Shown here one piece after another: positions 5,727 to 13,735 of a stretch of 13,735 nt of DNA. Where the stretch lies: contig JADKCK010000049.1 of the NCBI GenBank assembly GCA_016718845.1, positions 1-13,735 on the forward strand, written 5' to 3'. The translations under genes were made by a program, and so were the position numbers. Position 1 is the stretch's first letter. The number at the start of each line of letters is the position of its first letter. The DNA comes from Sphingobacteriales bacterium (GTDB taxonomy: Bacteria > Bacteroidota > Bacteroidia > Chitinophagales > UBA2359). Below the pieces are notes generated by a model. The model saw nothing but the letters and a program-made list of their open reading frames with translations. It did no database searches and had not been told where the DNA came from.

Positions 5727-8072
5727 ATGTTTATTTTTGTAAAAAAAAATGTTTTTGCGTTTTTGTTACTACAAACTTGTTTTTTGATGGCACAGCCTAA
5801 TTGCCAACTAACTATTAGCGGTGTGGTGTTGGATACCGACACACACGAGCCACTTTTGTACACCAATATTGTAGTCGTAGAACTAAACAAAGTGGCTATT
5901 GCCAACGACAACGGACAGTATACCATAAACAACTTATGCCCAGGCACTTACACCCTTACTTGCTCGCATTTGGGTTGCGAAACAGTTTCGCAGATACTAC
6001 ACCTTACCCAAAATACCACCTTTAATTTTAACCTACCCCACGCCACTAATGTGCTTCACGAGGTAGTGATAAAAAGCGAACGAACAAACGCCCCTATATC
6101 GCAGGTAAGAAACGAACTAAACAAACGACAGTTAGACGAAGTAAAGGGCAAATCGTTGGGCGAGGCTTTGGCTAATATTAATGGCGTTAGCACCCTACAA
6201 ACAGGGCAAACTATTGTAAAACCAGTTATCAATGGCTTGCACAGCCAACGAATACTTATCATGAACAATGGCGTAAGACAAGAAGGTCAACAGTGGGGAA
6301 CAGAACATGCCCCCGAAATTGACCCATTTACCGCCGGCAAACTAACCGTAATAAAAGGCGCTAATGCCGTACAGTATGGCTCTGATGCTATTGGCGGCGT
6401 TATTTTAGTAGAACCTAAAACCCTACCATCAGAACCCAGCGTAGGTGCCGAACTTAATGCCATAACTGCTAGTAATGGTCGTGGGGGTACATTAGCGGGT
6501 ATGGTAGAGGGTAAATTTAAACGCCTAACTGCTTTTGCTTGGCGATTACAAGGCTCCGTTCAACGCTCCGGAAACTTAAAAACACCCAACTATTACTTAA
6601 AAAACACCGGAACCGAGCAATATAACTTCTCCACAACCTTAGCTTATCACCAAAACAACTTTAATGCCAATTTATTTTACAGCCAATACAACGCCAAAGT
6701 AGGTATCTTTGCCGGCGCTCATATCGGTAACCTTACCGACCTACAAACTGCCTTCAATTCTCCAACCCCATTAGTCTCCGCTAACTTCGATTATGCCATA
6801 AACCGACCCCGACAAGCTATCAACCACCAATTACTGCGCCTAAAAACATCCTATAACACCGCCAAATTAGGCGATATATCCTTATCCGTAGCCCGACAGT
6901 TTAACACCCGATTAGAATATGATAGCCATAGACCCTATAACGACTCCTTGACTAACGCTAACAAAGCCGAACTGCGTTTTTATATCACCACCTACTCCGC
7001 CGATGCCATTTGGCAACACCCACATAAAAAAAACCTTAGCGGTACAATAGGCATTAGCAGCTTGTATCAACAAAACCAATTTGGCGGACGTTTCTTTATC
7101 CCCGAGTTTAACGCCTTTACAAACGGCATATTTGCCATAGAACACTGGCACCACAAAAAATGGCACCTCGAGGCTGGCTTAAGATACGACCACCGACACA
7201 TGCAAGTGTTTTTGCCCGAAAAAGAAAACGTGTATCCCAAAAACCCACAATATACCTACCAAACTATGTCCGCTACAACGGGCGTTATATATTACCCCAA
7301 AACAAACCTACAGCTAAACGCCAATTTTGGTACGGCATGGCGAGCGCCGCATGTAAGCGAGCTGTTTAGTAATGGGGTGCACCACGGGTCGGCTTCGTTT
7401 GAGGTGGGAGATGCTACGATGATACCCGAAAAAGCTTATAACACCATTGCAGGGCTAACCTACAACACAAAAAACCAAAAGCTATTGCTGCAAACCAATA
7501 TCTATTGCAACCTAATCAATAATTTTATCTACCTACAACCTCAAAACACCACCATTTTAACTATCCGAGGGGCTTTTCCGGTATTTGCCTACAAACAAAC
7601 CAATGCCTTATTAACCGGTATCGATTGGCAGATGAGTTACCAACTTACGCAAACCTTAAAAATAAACCATAAAGGCTCGTATTTGTATGCCTACGACCGC
7701 ACACAACATCAGTTTTTGGTGATGATACCCCCAACACGCCTCGAAACAGGGGCGGAGTACCAACTGCACGATACCAAACACTTTACAGACAATTACGTGT
7801 CGGTGTCGGTGCAAACGGTGTTCGAGCAAAAAAATGTACCACCTAACAGCGACTTTGTACCGCCGCCGCCAGCTTATACTTTATTAAACGCACAAATTGG
7901 TACTAACTTTGCAATCAAAAAGCAACACATTAAAATAGGTTTGTCGGGCAATAATTTACTTAATACTACCTACCGAGATTATTTGGACAGGTTTAGATAC
8001 TTTGCAGATGCCATTGGAACTAATGTAAGCCTGCGTATAACTGTACCGATAGGGGCTTTAAATGTACCCTAA
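5727..8072 (+). CDS. TonB-dependent outer-membrane receptor
   Basis: Known role: TonB-ExbBD-energised import of a scarce ligand (metal chelate, siderophore, haem or similar) across the outer membrane. Seen: signal peptide (residues 1-22, ending FLMAQ), carboxypeptidase-regulatory-like beta-sandwich (about 28-103), TonB-box-like EVVI (112-115), plug domain (about 124-230: LGEALANINGVSTL, INGLHSQRILIMNNGVRQEG, LTVIKGANAVQYGSDAIGG), then a beta-barrel to the C-terminus, 781 residues in all. It has no frame break despite runs of eight and nine A. The plug motif QQWGTEHAPEIDP is typical of a receptor subgroup I associate with a following small lipoprotein, which is present here (8267-8823). The substrate cannot be read from sequence; a His-rich segment (EHWHHKKWHLEAG, about residues 472-484) and the upstream palindrome make a metal plausible. 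Confidence 0.92.
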   Translation: MFIFVKKNVFAFLLLQTCFLMAQPNCQLTISGVVLDTDTHEPLLYTNIVVVELNKVAIANDNGQYTINNLCPGTYTLTCSHLGCETVSQILHLTQNTTFNFNLPHATNVLHEVVIKSERTNAPISQVRNELNKRQLDEVKGKSLGEALANINGVSTLQTGQTIVKPVINGLHSQRILIMNNGVRQEGQQWGTEHAPEIDPFTAGKLTVIKGANAVQYGSDAIGGVILVEPKTLPSEPSVGAELNAITASNGRGGTLAGMVEGKFKRLTAFAWRLQGSVQRSGNLKTPNYYLKNTGTEQYNFSTTLAYHQNNFNANLFYSQYNAKVGIFAGAHIGNLTDLQTAFNSPTPLVSANFDYAINRPRQAINHQLLRLKTSYNTAKLGDISLSVARQFNTRLEYDSHRPYNDSLTNANKAELRFYITTYSADAIWQHPHKKNLSGTIGISSLYQQNQFGGRFFIPEFNAFTNGIFAIEHWHHKKWHLEAGLRYDHRHMQVFLPEKENVYPKNPQYTYQTMSATTGVIYYPKTNLQLNANFGTAWRAPHVSELFSNGVHHGSASFEVGDATMIPEKAYNTIAGLTYNTKNQKLLLQTNIYCNLINNFIYLQPQNTTILTIRGAFPVFAYKQTNALLTGIDWQMSYQLTQTLKINHKGSYLYAYDRTQHQFLVMIPPTRLETGAEYQLHDTKHFTDNYVSVSVQTVFEQKNVPPNSDFVPPPPAYTLLNAQIGTNFAIKKQHIKIGLSGNNLLNTTYRDYLDRFRYFADAIGTNVSLRITVPIGALNVP

Positions 8073-8266
8073 TTGCCAACACCTCCTTTTTTTATCGCTC
8101 AACTAACTAATGTTTACCATTCAATAATACAGTGCATCTGCCCTTAATTCTTAAAACCCATGCTTTTTTCTACACAATAGTAGTAACTCGCTCATTTATC
8201 GCCAAAAATACCTCATCTACCCAAATAATTACCAAAAATTTAATCACCATAAAATTTTAACAACTC

Positions 8267-8823
8267 ATGACCGTATCAAAAAAACTTTCAGCTTTGTTTT
8301 TTGTTGCTTTTGTTGCTCAATGTAGCCTGTACACAAGTTGTACAGAAAAAGATACTGACCCCGACGAAGAACAAGAACTAATTACTACCCTAAAAATAGT
8401 GGCAACAAACAGCACCAACCCTTCCGATGTGCGCACTTTTATGTTTAAAGACCTTGACGGAGCTGGCGGTAACGAGCCAACCATAGACAACGTTTCTTTG
8501 GCTGCCAACGAGGTATATAATGTAGCTATTGAGGTGCTAGATGAATCAAAAGTACCCGCCGAAAACATAACCGCCGAGATAGCCGCAGAAAAAATGATCA
8601 TCAATTATTTTTTGTACCTAGTGTAGGTTTAAACTTAACTAATACTTATCAAGACGCAGACGACAACAACCTGCCCGTAGGTTTGGCTACTAAATTTGCC
8701 ACCGGAGCCGTAAGCACAGGTATACTTACGGTTACTTTAAAACATCAGCCGGGTACAAAAGACAACAACATTGCTACAGGCGAAACCGATGTACAAGTAA
8801 ACTTTTCGACGGTAATACAATAA
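8267..8823 (+). CDS. Lipoprotein partner of the receptor ('type 1 periplasmic binding fold'-annotated family), one frame break
   Basis: Seen: a lipoprotein signal with lipobox LYTSC (Cys25), an acidic stretch (DTDPDEEQELITTLKI), then SNPSDVRTFMFKDLDGAGG, a turn with VLDESKVPAENITAEIAAE, and in the -1 frame NDHQLFFVPSVGLNLTNTY, ADDNNLPVGLATKFATGAVS, TVTLKHQPGTKD and ETDVQVNF. The break lies in the A run at 8589-8594; one more A yields a 185-residue protein ending at the TAA at 8821-8823. Known family, from memory: Bacteroidota lipoproteins of this plan (ITTL, DLDGDGxNxP, ESPAENIT, EEHQFFF, GLTxxxTTGxAS, LxHxP) commonly sit beside a TonB-dependent receptor and are labelled 'type 1 periplasmic binding fold superfamily' in NCBI annotation. 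Inference: a surface or periplasmic lipoprotein helping capture the receptor's ligand. It starts 194 bases after the receptor and is closed by the terminator at 8891-8928. Confidence 0.8.
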
Positions 8824-8890
8824 GTACCCAACAACTATTACCTCAATTAAGCCCCAACTATTGTTTTTGTTTGGGTAGCTATTGTTTTAC

Positions 8891-8928
8891 AAACAGCTTT
8901 ATTGTTAGCAATAAAGCTGTTTTTTTTT
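8891..8928 (+). terminator. Intrinsic terminator of the receptor-lipoprotein operon, first copy
   Basis: AACAGCTTTATTG (8892-8904) pairs perfectly with CAATAAAGCTGTT (8909-8921) around the loop TTAG, followed by a T run to 8928. It lies about 70 bases after the lipoprotein stop. Confidence 0.93.
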
Positions 8929-9142
8929 GGTTTTGGTAGATTAAGTAAAGCATCTTACAAAACCAAAAAAACTAAGTGTATTGTTAAATTAGTGGTAGTT
9001 AGTTGTTCATCTGCTAATAAAAAAAACTAAACCTTGTAACTAATAATTAGGTTTTGGGCGATGAAAAAAAGCAAAGTACCCAATAATTATTACCCCAATT
9101 AAGCCCTAACTATTGTTTTTGTTTGGGTAGCTATTGTTTTAC

Positions 9143-9180
9143 AAACAGCTTTATTGTTAGCAATAAAGCTGTTTTTTTTT
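9143..9180 (+). terminator. Second, duplicated copy of the same terminator
   Basis: Identical hairpin and nine-T tail 252 bases downstream of the first, carried by the tandem duplication. It would act as a back-up stop for read-through. Confidence 0.88.
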
Positions 9181-9354
9181 GGTTTTGGTAGATTAAGTAA
9201 AGCATCGCACAAAACTAAAAAAACTAAGTGTATTGTTACATTAAGGGTAGTTGGTTGTTCATCTGTTAATAAAAAAAACTAAACCTTGTAACTAATAATT
9301 AGGTTTTGGGCGATAAAAAAAAGCAAAGCACCAAACAACAATTACCCCAATTAG

Positions 9355-9622
9355 TTGGCAATAAGCTAAAAGCATTTATCCAATCATCTACCAAAATTAA
9401 ATTTTGTATTACTATATGACTTTGTTATCATCGGTACATAAAAAAAGAAATTTTTTGTAGCAACAGGCTATTTTTTTAAGCAAAACACAACAACAACTAT
9501 TAAAAACACTTTGTTTAAATAAAGTGAAAATTAAATTGTTTAACAAAAAAATTAGGGTAGATGAGCTGTTACTAAGGGTAAAAAACACGTAATTTAAGGC
9601 GGATAAACAACAAACTTGTACA
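9355..9622. other. AT-rich spacer, no gene seen
   Basis: Contains A and T runs and scattered stops in all frames. I see no promoter of good quality, no hairpin of note and no coding signal. Confidence 0.6.
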
Positions 9623-9853
9623 AGTAAGCTTTTAGTAGATACGGGTAGCGTTCCACTTTATTTTGGTAACGTTCCATTTCTTTTTGGTAACGCTCCATTT
9701 AATTTTGGTAAGGTTTCGGAACGTACAAGTAACATTTCAGAGCATACAAGTAAGGTTTCAGAGCGTACAAGTAAGGTTTCAGGGCTTACAAGTAACATTT
9801 CAGGGCTTACAAGTAACGTTCCACCTCGTAGGATTAAAATTCCACTATATATG
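9623..9853. repeat. 21-bp minisatellite, about eleven units
   Basis: Units start every 21 bases from 9623 (9644, 9665, 9686 and so on to 9833) and share the core rGTAAsrTTyCA. The first and last units are degenerate. Two unit classes occur: GGTAACGTTCCATTT-type at the left and AGTAAGGTTTCAGGG-type in the middle. Because 21 is a multiple of three, frames stay open: the plus frame (9663-9875) reads heptads such as QVRFQGL and QVTFQSI, and one minus frame reads LLVSPE/LLVRSE heptads. No RBS, promoter or exported or known domain supports a real protein, so I call only the repeat. Confidence 0.9.
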
Positions 9854-10261
9854 TTGTTTGCTAAAAATAATTTAAAGGCTTACCTAAACTAATGAAGATA
9901 CGACCGAATTATTTTTTTTTATTGAGGTTGATAATATGTTATCAAACAAATAGCTTGTTTTTAAACACTAATAAGGTATGCTATTCATCTTGCCAAATAA
10001 TCTTTTTATAAAATCAAACAAAACAAGCTAATTAGGCAATGTATTGATGATAAAAATTAATGGGTTCATACTAAAAGTTAGTGTTTTATCAAAATGATTA
10101 TTTGCAGTGATAAAAAAACAGACGGTTGCTTAGTTATTATAGTGTTGGCAATGTAGCTGATTGGTTATAAACAATAGTGGATAGTTTATATCATCATCAA
10201 CAAAAAAAGAAGTAAATACCGTTTGTAGTTATTGTTTATAAAAAGTAACAAAAGTATTAGT
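9854..10261. other. AT-rich spacer with inverted repeats, no gene seen
   Basis: No convincing frame. It holds a perfect palindrome TTGATAA-TATG-TTATCAA (9928-9945) and an 11-base inverted repeat TAGCTTGTTTT (9951-9961) / AAAACAAGCTA (10020-10030) separated by 58 bases. Confidence 0.6.
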
Positions 10262-10308
10262 AAAAAAAAGAGAGGGTATTTCTTAATAATAAGAAATGCC
10301 CTCTCTTT
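10262..10308 (-). terminator. Strong intrinsic terminator of the adhesin gene
   Basis: A 19-bp stem (10267-10285 with 10290-10308) with one G-T type mismatch and an ATAA loop. On the minus strand it runs into eight T (plus-strand A run at 10262-10269). It lies 21 bases after the adhesin stop. Confidence 0.93.
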
Positions 10309-10328
10309 GTATTATATCATACTACGGA

Positions 10329-13300
10329 TTAGCGCATCACCACAAATTTAGCATGTTGTTTGGTTGTACCATTGTTTAGTTCAACAATATAATAACCGGG
10401 CAACAATTGGGTTACGTCGAATGATACTAAGTTGCTACCTTGTGTAGTAATAAGGTTTTGAGTAATAGCTAAACGACCAGTTATGTCTAGTACTCGTACA
10501 TTTACCATTTGCTCGGTAGCAGCGTCAAACAATACGTTGATATAGTCAATGGCAGGAACAGGTGCAACTGTTAAGTTGTTGATAGCTGCTGCATTAGCGG
10601 CAAGTTCTGTTTTACCACTACCTACTACTTCTTTGTATACCGAGTTAGCGTAGATATAATCGGTGCAGTTTGCACGACGCACGCCACGACGATAGAATGT
10701 AGAGGTGGTAATAGCAGTTGGGTCGTAGCTTATGTTAGTTGCACCTGATATGGTTGTCCAGCTCCAGTTGTCGCTGCTTGTTTGCCAGATGTATTGGAAA
10801 GCTCCGGTACCACCTGTTGGGGCGGCTGTTTCTACGATAGCAGATGGGTCGAAAGGAGCAGCACCCGATTGGTAGTAACCTAACGAGCCTGCTGTTGTTA
10901 CATTGTCGCAAGGACCACCTGTTGAGCAGTTAGTAGTTACCGACGAGGTAGCTGTACAGCCGTTTGCGTCGGTTACGGTTACGGTATAAGTGCCATTAGC
11001 CATGTTGCCGATAGTAGCTGTTGTAGCTCCGTTACTCCATGCATAAGTGTATGTTGGTCTGCCACCAGTAGCAGTAGCTGTAATAGTACTTGTGCTACCA
11101 TTACAAATGCTGTTGGTAGTTACGGCTACACTAGTTACAGTAACTAAGTTAAAGTTAAAGTCGCCTTGATTATCTACACCATTAGAGGAGAACCAGCCCG
11201 ATGCGCCAAATGCGGTTGATTGTAGGTTAGCACCATTACCGATTTGCAATGGGTGCATGAAGCTGCTTATATTCATAACGGGGAAGCCAGTAACCGAGAT
11301 AGTGCCGCTCATGGTAGCATAATAGCACCAAGCTGCACCGCCGCCACTAGTACAAAGAGCATAGTAAGGTGTGCCTGTACAAGTTTTACCCGACAAGGTG
11401 ACATCGATAGTGGCTACTAAGCCAGTGTTGTTAGTAGCTGTGCCTTGTAGTTTAGCTGTACCATCGTTGTATTCGGTTAAATAAACGTTGTTTGCGGTAT
11501 AACATCCACCTTGGTTAAACAATATCATCATGTAAGGGTTATTTGTACAAGATGAGCCGCAATTGTCTAAGGTATTTTGTACCTGATAAACATTGGTAAT
11601 ATTAGAGCAAGTAGGTCCTGTACAAGTAATTACATCAACAGATACCCAGGCGCTTTCGCCGCCAAACACGGTGCAAGAAGTACTATTTGGTGCTGCACAA
11701 CGACGGAACCATTTTTTAGCAGTGACACTACCTGCTGGTGGGTCGTAGCTGGCGTTAGTAGCTCCTATTATTTGGGTAGCTGCTGCCATGCTTGCTGGTG
11801 GGTTAGCGCCTACAAAACAGAACCATTGGTATTTTACGCCGCCACTAAACGAAGTAGTTGACGCATTGATACTGTTGATAGCAGCGGGGTCGCCGCCTAT
11901 ACATATTGTTTGGTTGCCACTAATAGAGCCGCCAGTAATATCGTTGCAATTAACATCGTTATCCAAGATAGTTACAATACCTGTACCATCGTTGATAGTA
12001 GCTCCGGTAGGGTTTGTTAGGGTAACGGTAAAGGTTTCGGTAGGTTCGCCTATATTATCATCTAAAATAGGTACATTTACAGCAACACAGGTTTGTCCTG
12101 CGGGTATGGTGGCAGTAGCGGTAGTGCTAGTATAGTCGCTGCCTGCTATAGCTGTACCGTTTGAGGTGGTATAGGTAACAGTTATTGGCGATGTACTTGT
12201 TGCCGATGCACAAATTTGTAGGGTAGCGTTTCCGGGGCTTTCGTTAACGGTTATATCGTTGATGCTAATGGTTGGTAATGTAGGTGTTACACCATTATTT
12301 AAACCTGCATCTATGGTATTTTTAGTTTCGCCTGCGGCTACGGTAAATAAGTCGGTACAAGCCGAGCCACTCAAAAAGGCATTAACATCGCTGTCAATGG
12401 CATCGTCGGTGCCTTGGTCTTTGGGGCTTACATTGCTGTAGTTCCAGGGTTTGTTAAAACATACGCGGTAGCTACCTGCTACCAACGATGAGATGGTGGT
12501 GCTGCTAAAACTGTATAGTCCATTGGCATTACTTGTTGAAGAACCTAACCAGCCGCCAGTTGCGTTATATAGGTTTACGGTAACGCCGGGTAGTCCTACT
12601 TCGCTGCCACCATCTTGTATACCATTGTTGTTGGCATCAAAAATACTTTATCGCCAATGGTAATGGTGGTGCTGCCTGTTGGGTCGTTATCCAAGATAGT
12701 TACAATACCCGTGCCATCGCCAATAACGGCATTGGTTGGGCTGCTTAGGGTAACATTAAAGGTTTCGGTAGGTTCGTTTATGGCATCGTCAATAATAGGT
12801 ATGGTTACGTTTACACAAGTTTGCCCTGCGGGGATAGTGGCAGTAGCGGTGGTGGTAGTGTAATCTGTACCCATCATAGCTGTACCGTTGCTGGTGGTGT
12901 AGGTAACGGTTATTGGCGATGTACTTGTTGCCGATGCGCAAATTTGCAGGGTAGCTGTTGGATGAACACCTTCGGTTACGGTTACATCGTTGATGCTAAC
13001 GCTAGGTATATCTTGAATTGGGTTGTCGTTATCCAAGATAGTTACAATACCTGTACCATCGTTGATGTTAGCGCCTGTTGGGCTGCTTAGTATTACGGTA
13101 AAGGTTTCGGTAGGTTCGTTTATGGCATCATCAACAATAGGAATGCTTACGTTTACACAAGTTTGCCCTGCGGGTATAGTAGCAGTAGCTGTTGTGGTGG
13201 TGTAATCGGTACCAGATAAAGCTGTACCGTTGCTGGTTGTATAGGTAACGGTTATTGGCGATGTACTTGTTGCCGATGCACAAATTTGTAGCGTGGCTGT

Positions 13301-13735
13301 ACCTGCGTTTTCTGTTAACTTCACATCGTTTATGCTAAGTGTTGGTAATGTAGGTGTGGTTGCATTATTTAAACCTAGGTCTATGGTATTTTTAGTTTCG
13401 CCTGCTACTACGGTAAATAAGTCGGTACAAGCGCTTCCGTTAGTAAAAGCATTGGCGTCGCTATCTGTTGCATCGTCGGTGCCTTGGTCTTTGGGGCTTA
13501 CATTGCTGTAGTTCCAGGGTTTGTTAAAACATACGCGGTAGCTACCTGCTACCAACGATGAGATGGTGGTGCTGCTAAAACTGTATAAGCCATTGGCATT
13601 GGTGGTTGTTGAACCCATCCATCCGCCTGTTGCGTTATATAGGTTTACGGTAACGCCGGGTAGTCCTACTTCGCTGCCACCATCTTGTATACCATTGTTG
13701 TTGGCATCAAAAATACTTTATCGCCAATGGTAATG
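10329..13735 (-). CDS. Large modular surface or secreted adhesin with T9SS C-terminal sorting domain, 5' end off the window, two frame breaks
   Basis: Seen, N- to C-terminal (right to left): an SdrD_B-like module (about 13735-13355); two Calx-beta domains (about 13350-13030 and 13008-12687, each with SINDVxxTE, YTTSNGTA, IPAGQTCV, EPTETF, TGIVTILDND); a second SdrD_B-like module (GDKVF ... DANNNGIQDGG, YRVCFNKPWNYSNVSPKDQG; about 12665-12292); a third Calx-beta (about 12278-11955); an Ig-like module (GNQTICIGGDPAAINS ... YQWF); an unrecognised Cys-rich module with YLTEYNDGTAKLQG and ASGWFSSNGVDNQGDFNF; an SprB-like repeat (AWSNGATTATIGNMANGTYT); a second Ig-like module (FYRRGVRRANCT); and the sorting domain (VAPVPAIDYINV ... 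GYYIVELNNG ... KFVVMR). Known: such C-terminal domains direct export by the type IX system and are removed or replaced by a surface anchor. Inference: adhesion or gliding-related surface protein. The frame shifts -1 at 12639-12643 and again at 13709-13713. It ends at the terminator at 10262-10308. Confidence 0.88.
12411..13735 (-). repeat. 1070-bp period repeat in the adhesin (near-identical SdrD_B-encoding blocks)
   Basis: The block 12411-12665 recurs at 13481-13735. Matching landmarks (start of the shared GCCTTGGTCT, and TTGGCATCAA) are both 1070 apart, and I see no differences over about the last 100 bases. The period is 1070, not a multiple of three; one base more (1071) would keep the frame. 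Within it, the two adjacent Calx-beta domains repeat at 342 bases (114 codons), seen from ATCCAAGATA at 12689 and 13031. Confidence 0.88.

Larger units (their letters stand above)
8824..9354. repeat. 252-bp tandem duplication, two full copies and a truncated third
   Basis: Copy 1 spans about 8824-9075, copy 2 about 9076-9327, and roughly 27 bases of a third copy follow. Offsets checked at three points all equal 252. The copies differ by substitutions only (I estimate about 95% identity); I saw no length difference, even in runs of nine T and eight A. Each copy contains the terminator of the receptor operon. No coding frame is evident. Confidence 0.9.

Noticed and set aside
8824..9354. Insertion sequence
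   Set aside because: The 252-bp unit has no transposase frame, no terminal inverted repeats and no target duplication that I can see; it is a direct tandem duplication.
9623..9853. CRISPR array
   Set aside because: The units are contiguous 21-mers without unique spacers, and no cas gene is present.
9663..9875. 70-codon repeat protein on the plus strand
   Set aside because: The frame is open only because the 21-bp unit is a multiple of three; a minus frame is also open and there is no start context or known domain. Reported as a repeat instead.
11577..13511. Several plus-strand frames opposite the adhesin
   Set aside because: Shadows of the repetitive Thr/Val-rich minus-strand adhesin; they repeat with its modules.

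Overview
The window looks like chromosomal DNA from a member of the Bacteroidota. Signs of this are TAnnTTTG-type promoter elements, a TonB-dependent receptor with an N-terminal carboxypeptidase-regulatory-like domain, a type IX secretion (T9SS) C-terminal sorting domain, SprB-like and Calx-beta adhesin modules, and AT-rich spacers. I cannot place it below phylum; an environmental Chitinophagia- or Saprospiria-like genome would fit.

Layout, left to right. 1-789 (-): 5' part of an outer-membrane beta-barrel gene (OmpA-family-like) whose frame is broken many times. 790-1539: AT-rich spacer ending in a promoter. 1540-2360 (+): two small related lipoproteins, then a terminator. 2461-3272 (+): kdsA (KDO-8-phosphate synthase, lipopolysaccharide core) with one frame break. 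3440-3905 (-): YkuK-type RNase H-like protein with two frame breaks. 5413 down to 4041 (-): an unknown exported protein, the Fe-S co-chaperone HscB, a tRNA-Leu(CAA) with its own promoter, and a terminator. 5454-8928 (+): a palindrome overlapping a promoter, a TonB-dependent receptor, its partner lipoprotein and a terminator. 8824-10261: gene-poor DNA with a 252-bp tandem duplication and a 21-bp minisatellite. 13735 down to 10329 (-): the 3' end of a large modular T9SS adhesin followed by a strong terminator.

How the genes relate. The receptor and partner lipoprotein probably form one outer-membrane uptake unit, with a 7-1-7 palindrome over the -33 region as a candidate metalloregulator site. 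The adhesin is a cell-surface or secreted multi-domain protein built from SdrD_B-like, Calx-beta, Ig-like and SprB-like modules. The remaining genes are housekeeping or envelope genes.

A caution applies to the whole window. At least six genes carry single-base frame breaks that, once bridged, restore a full-length family-typical protein. These include kdsA, which is normally essential or important in Gram-negative bacteria. Most are equivalent to one missing base. Sequencing or assembly error is the simplest explanation, and breaks are densest at the left edge. The same break at the same base in two copies of the adhesin repeat deserves a separate check. I found no phage, transposase, CRISPR array or clear defence system.
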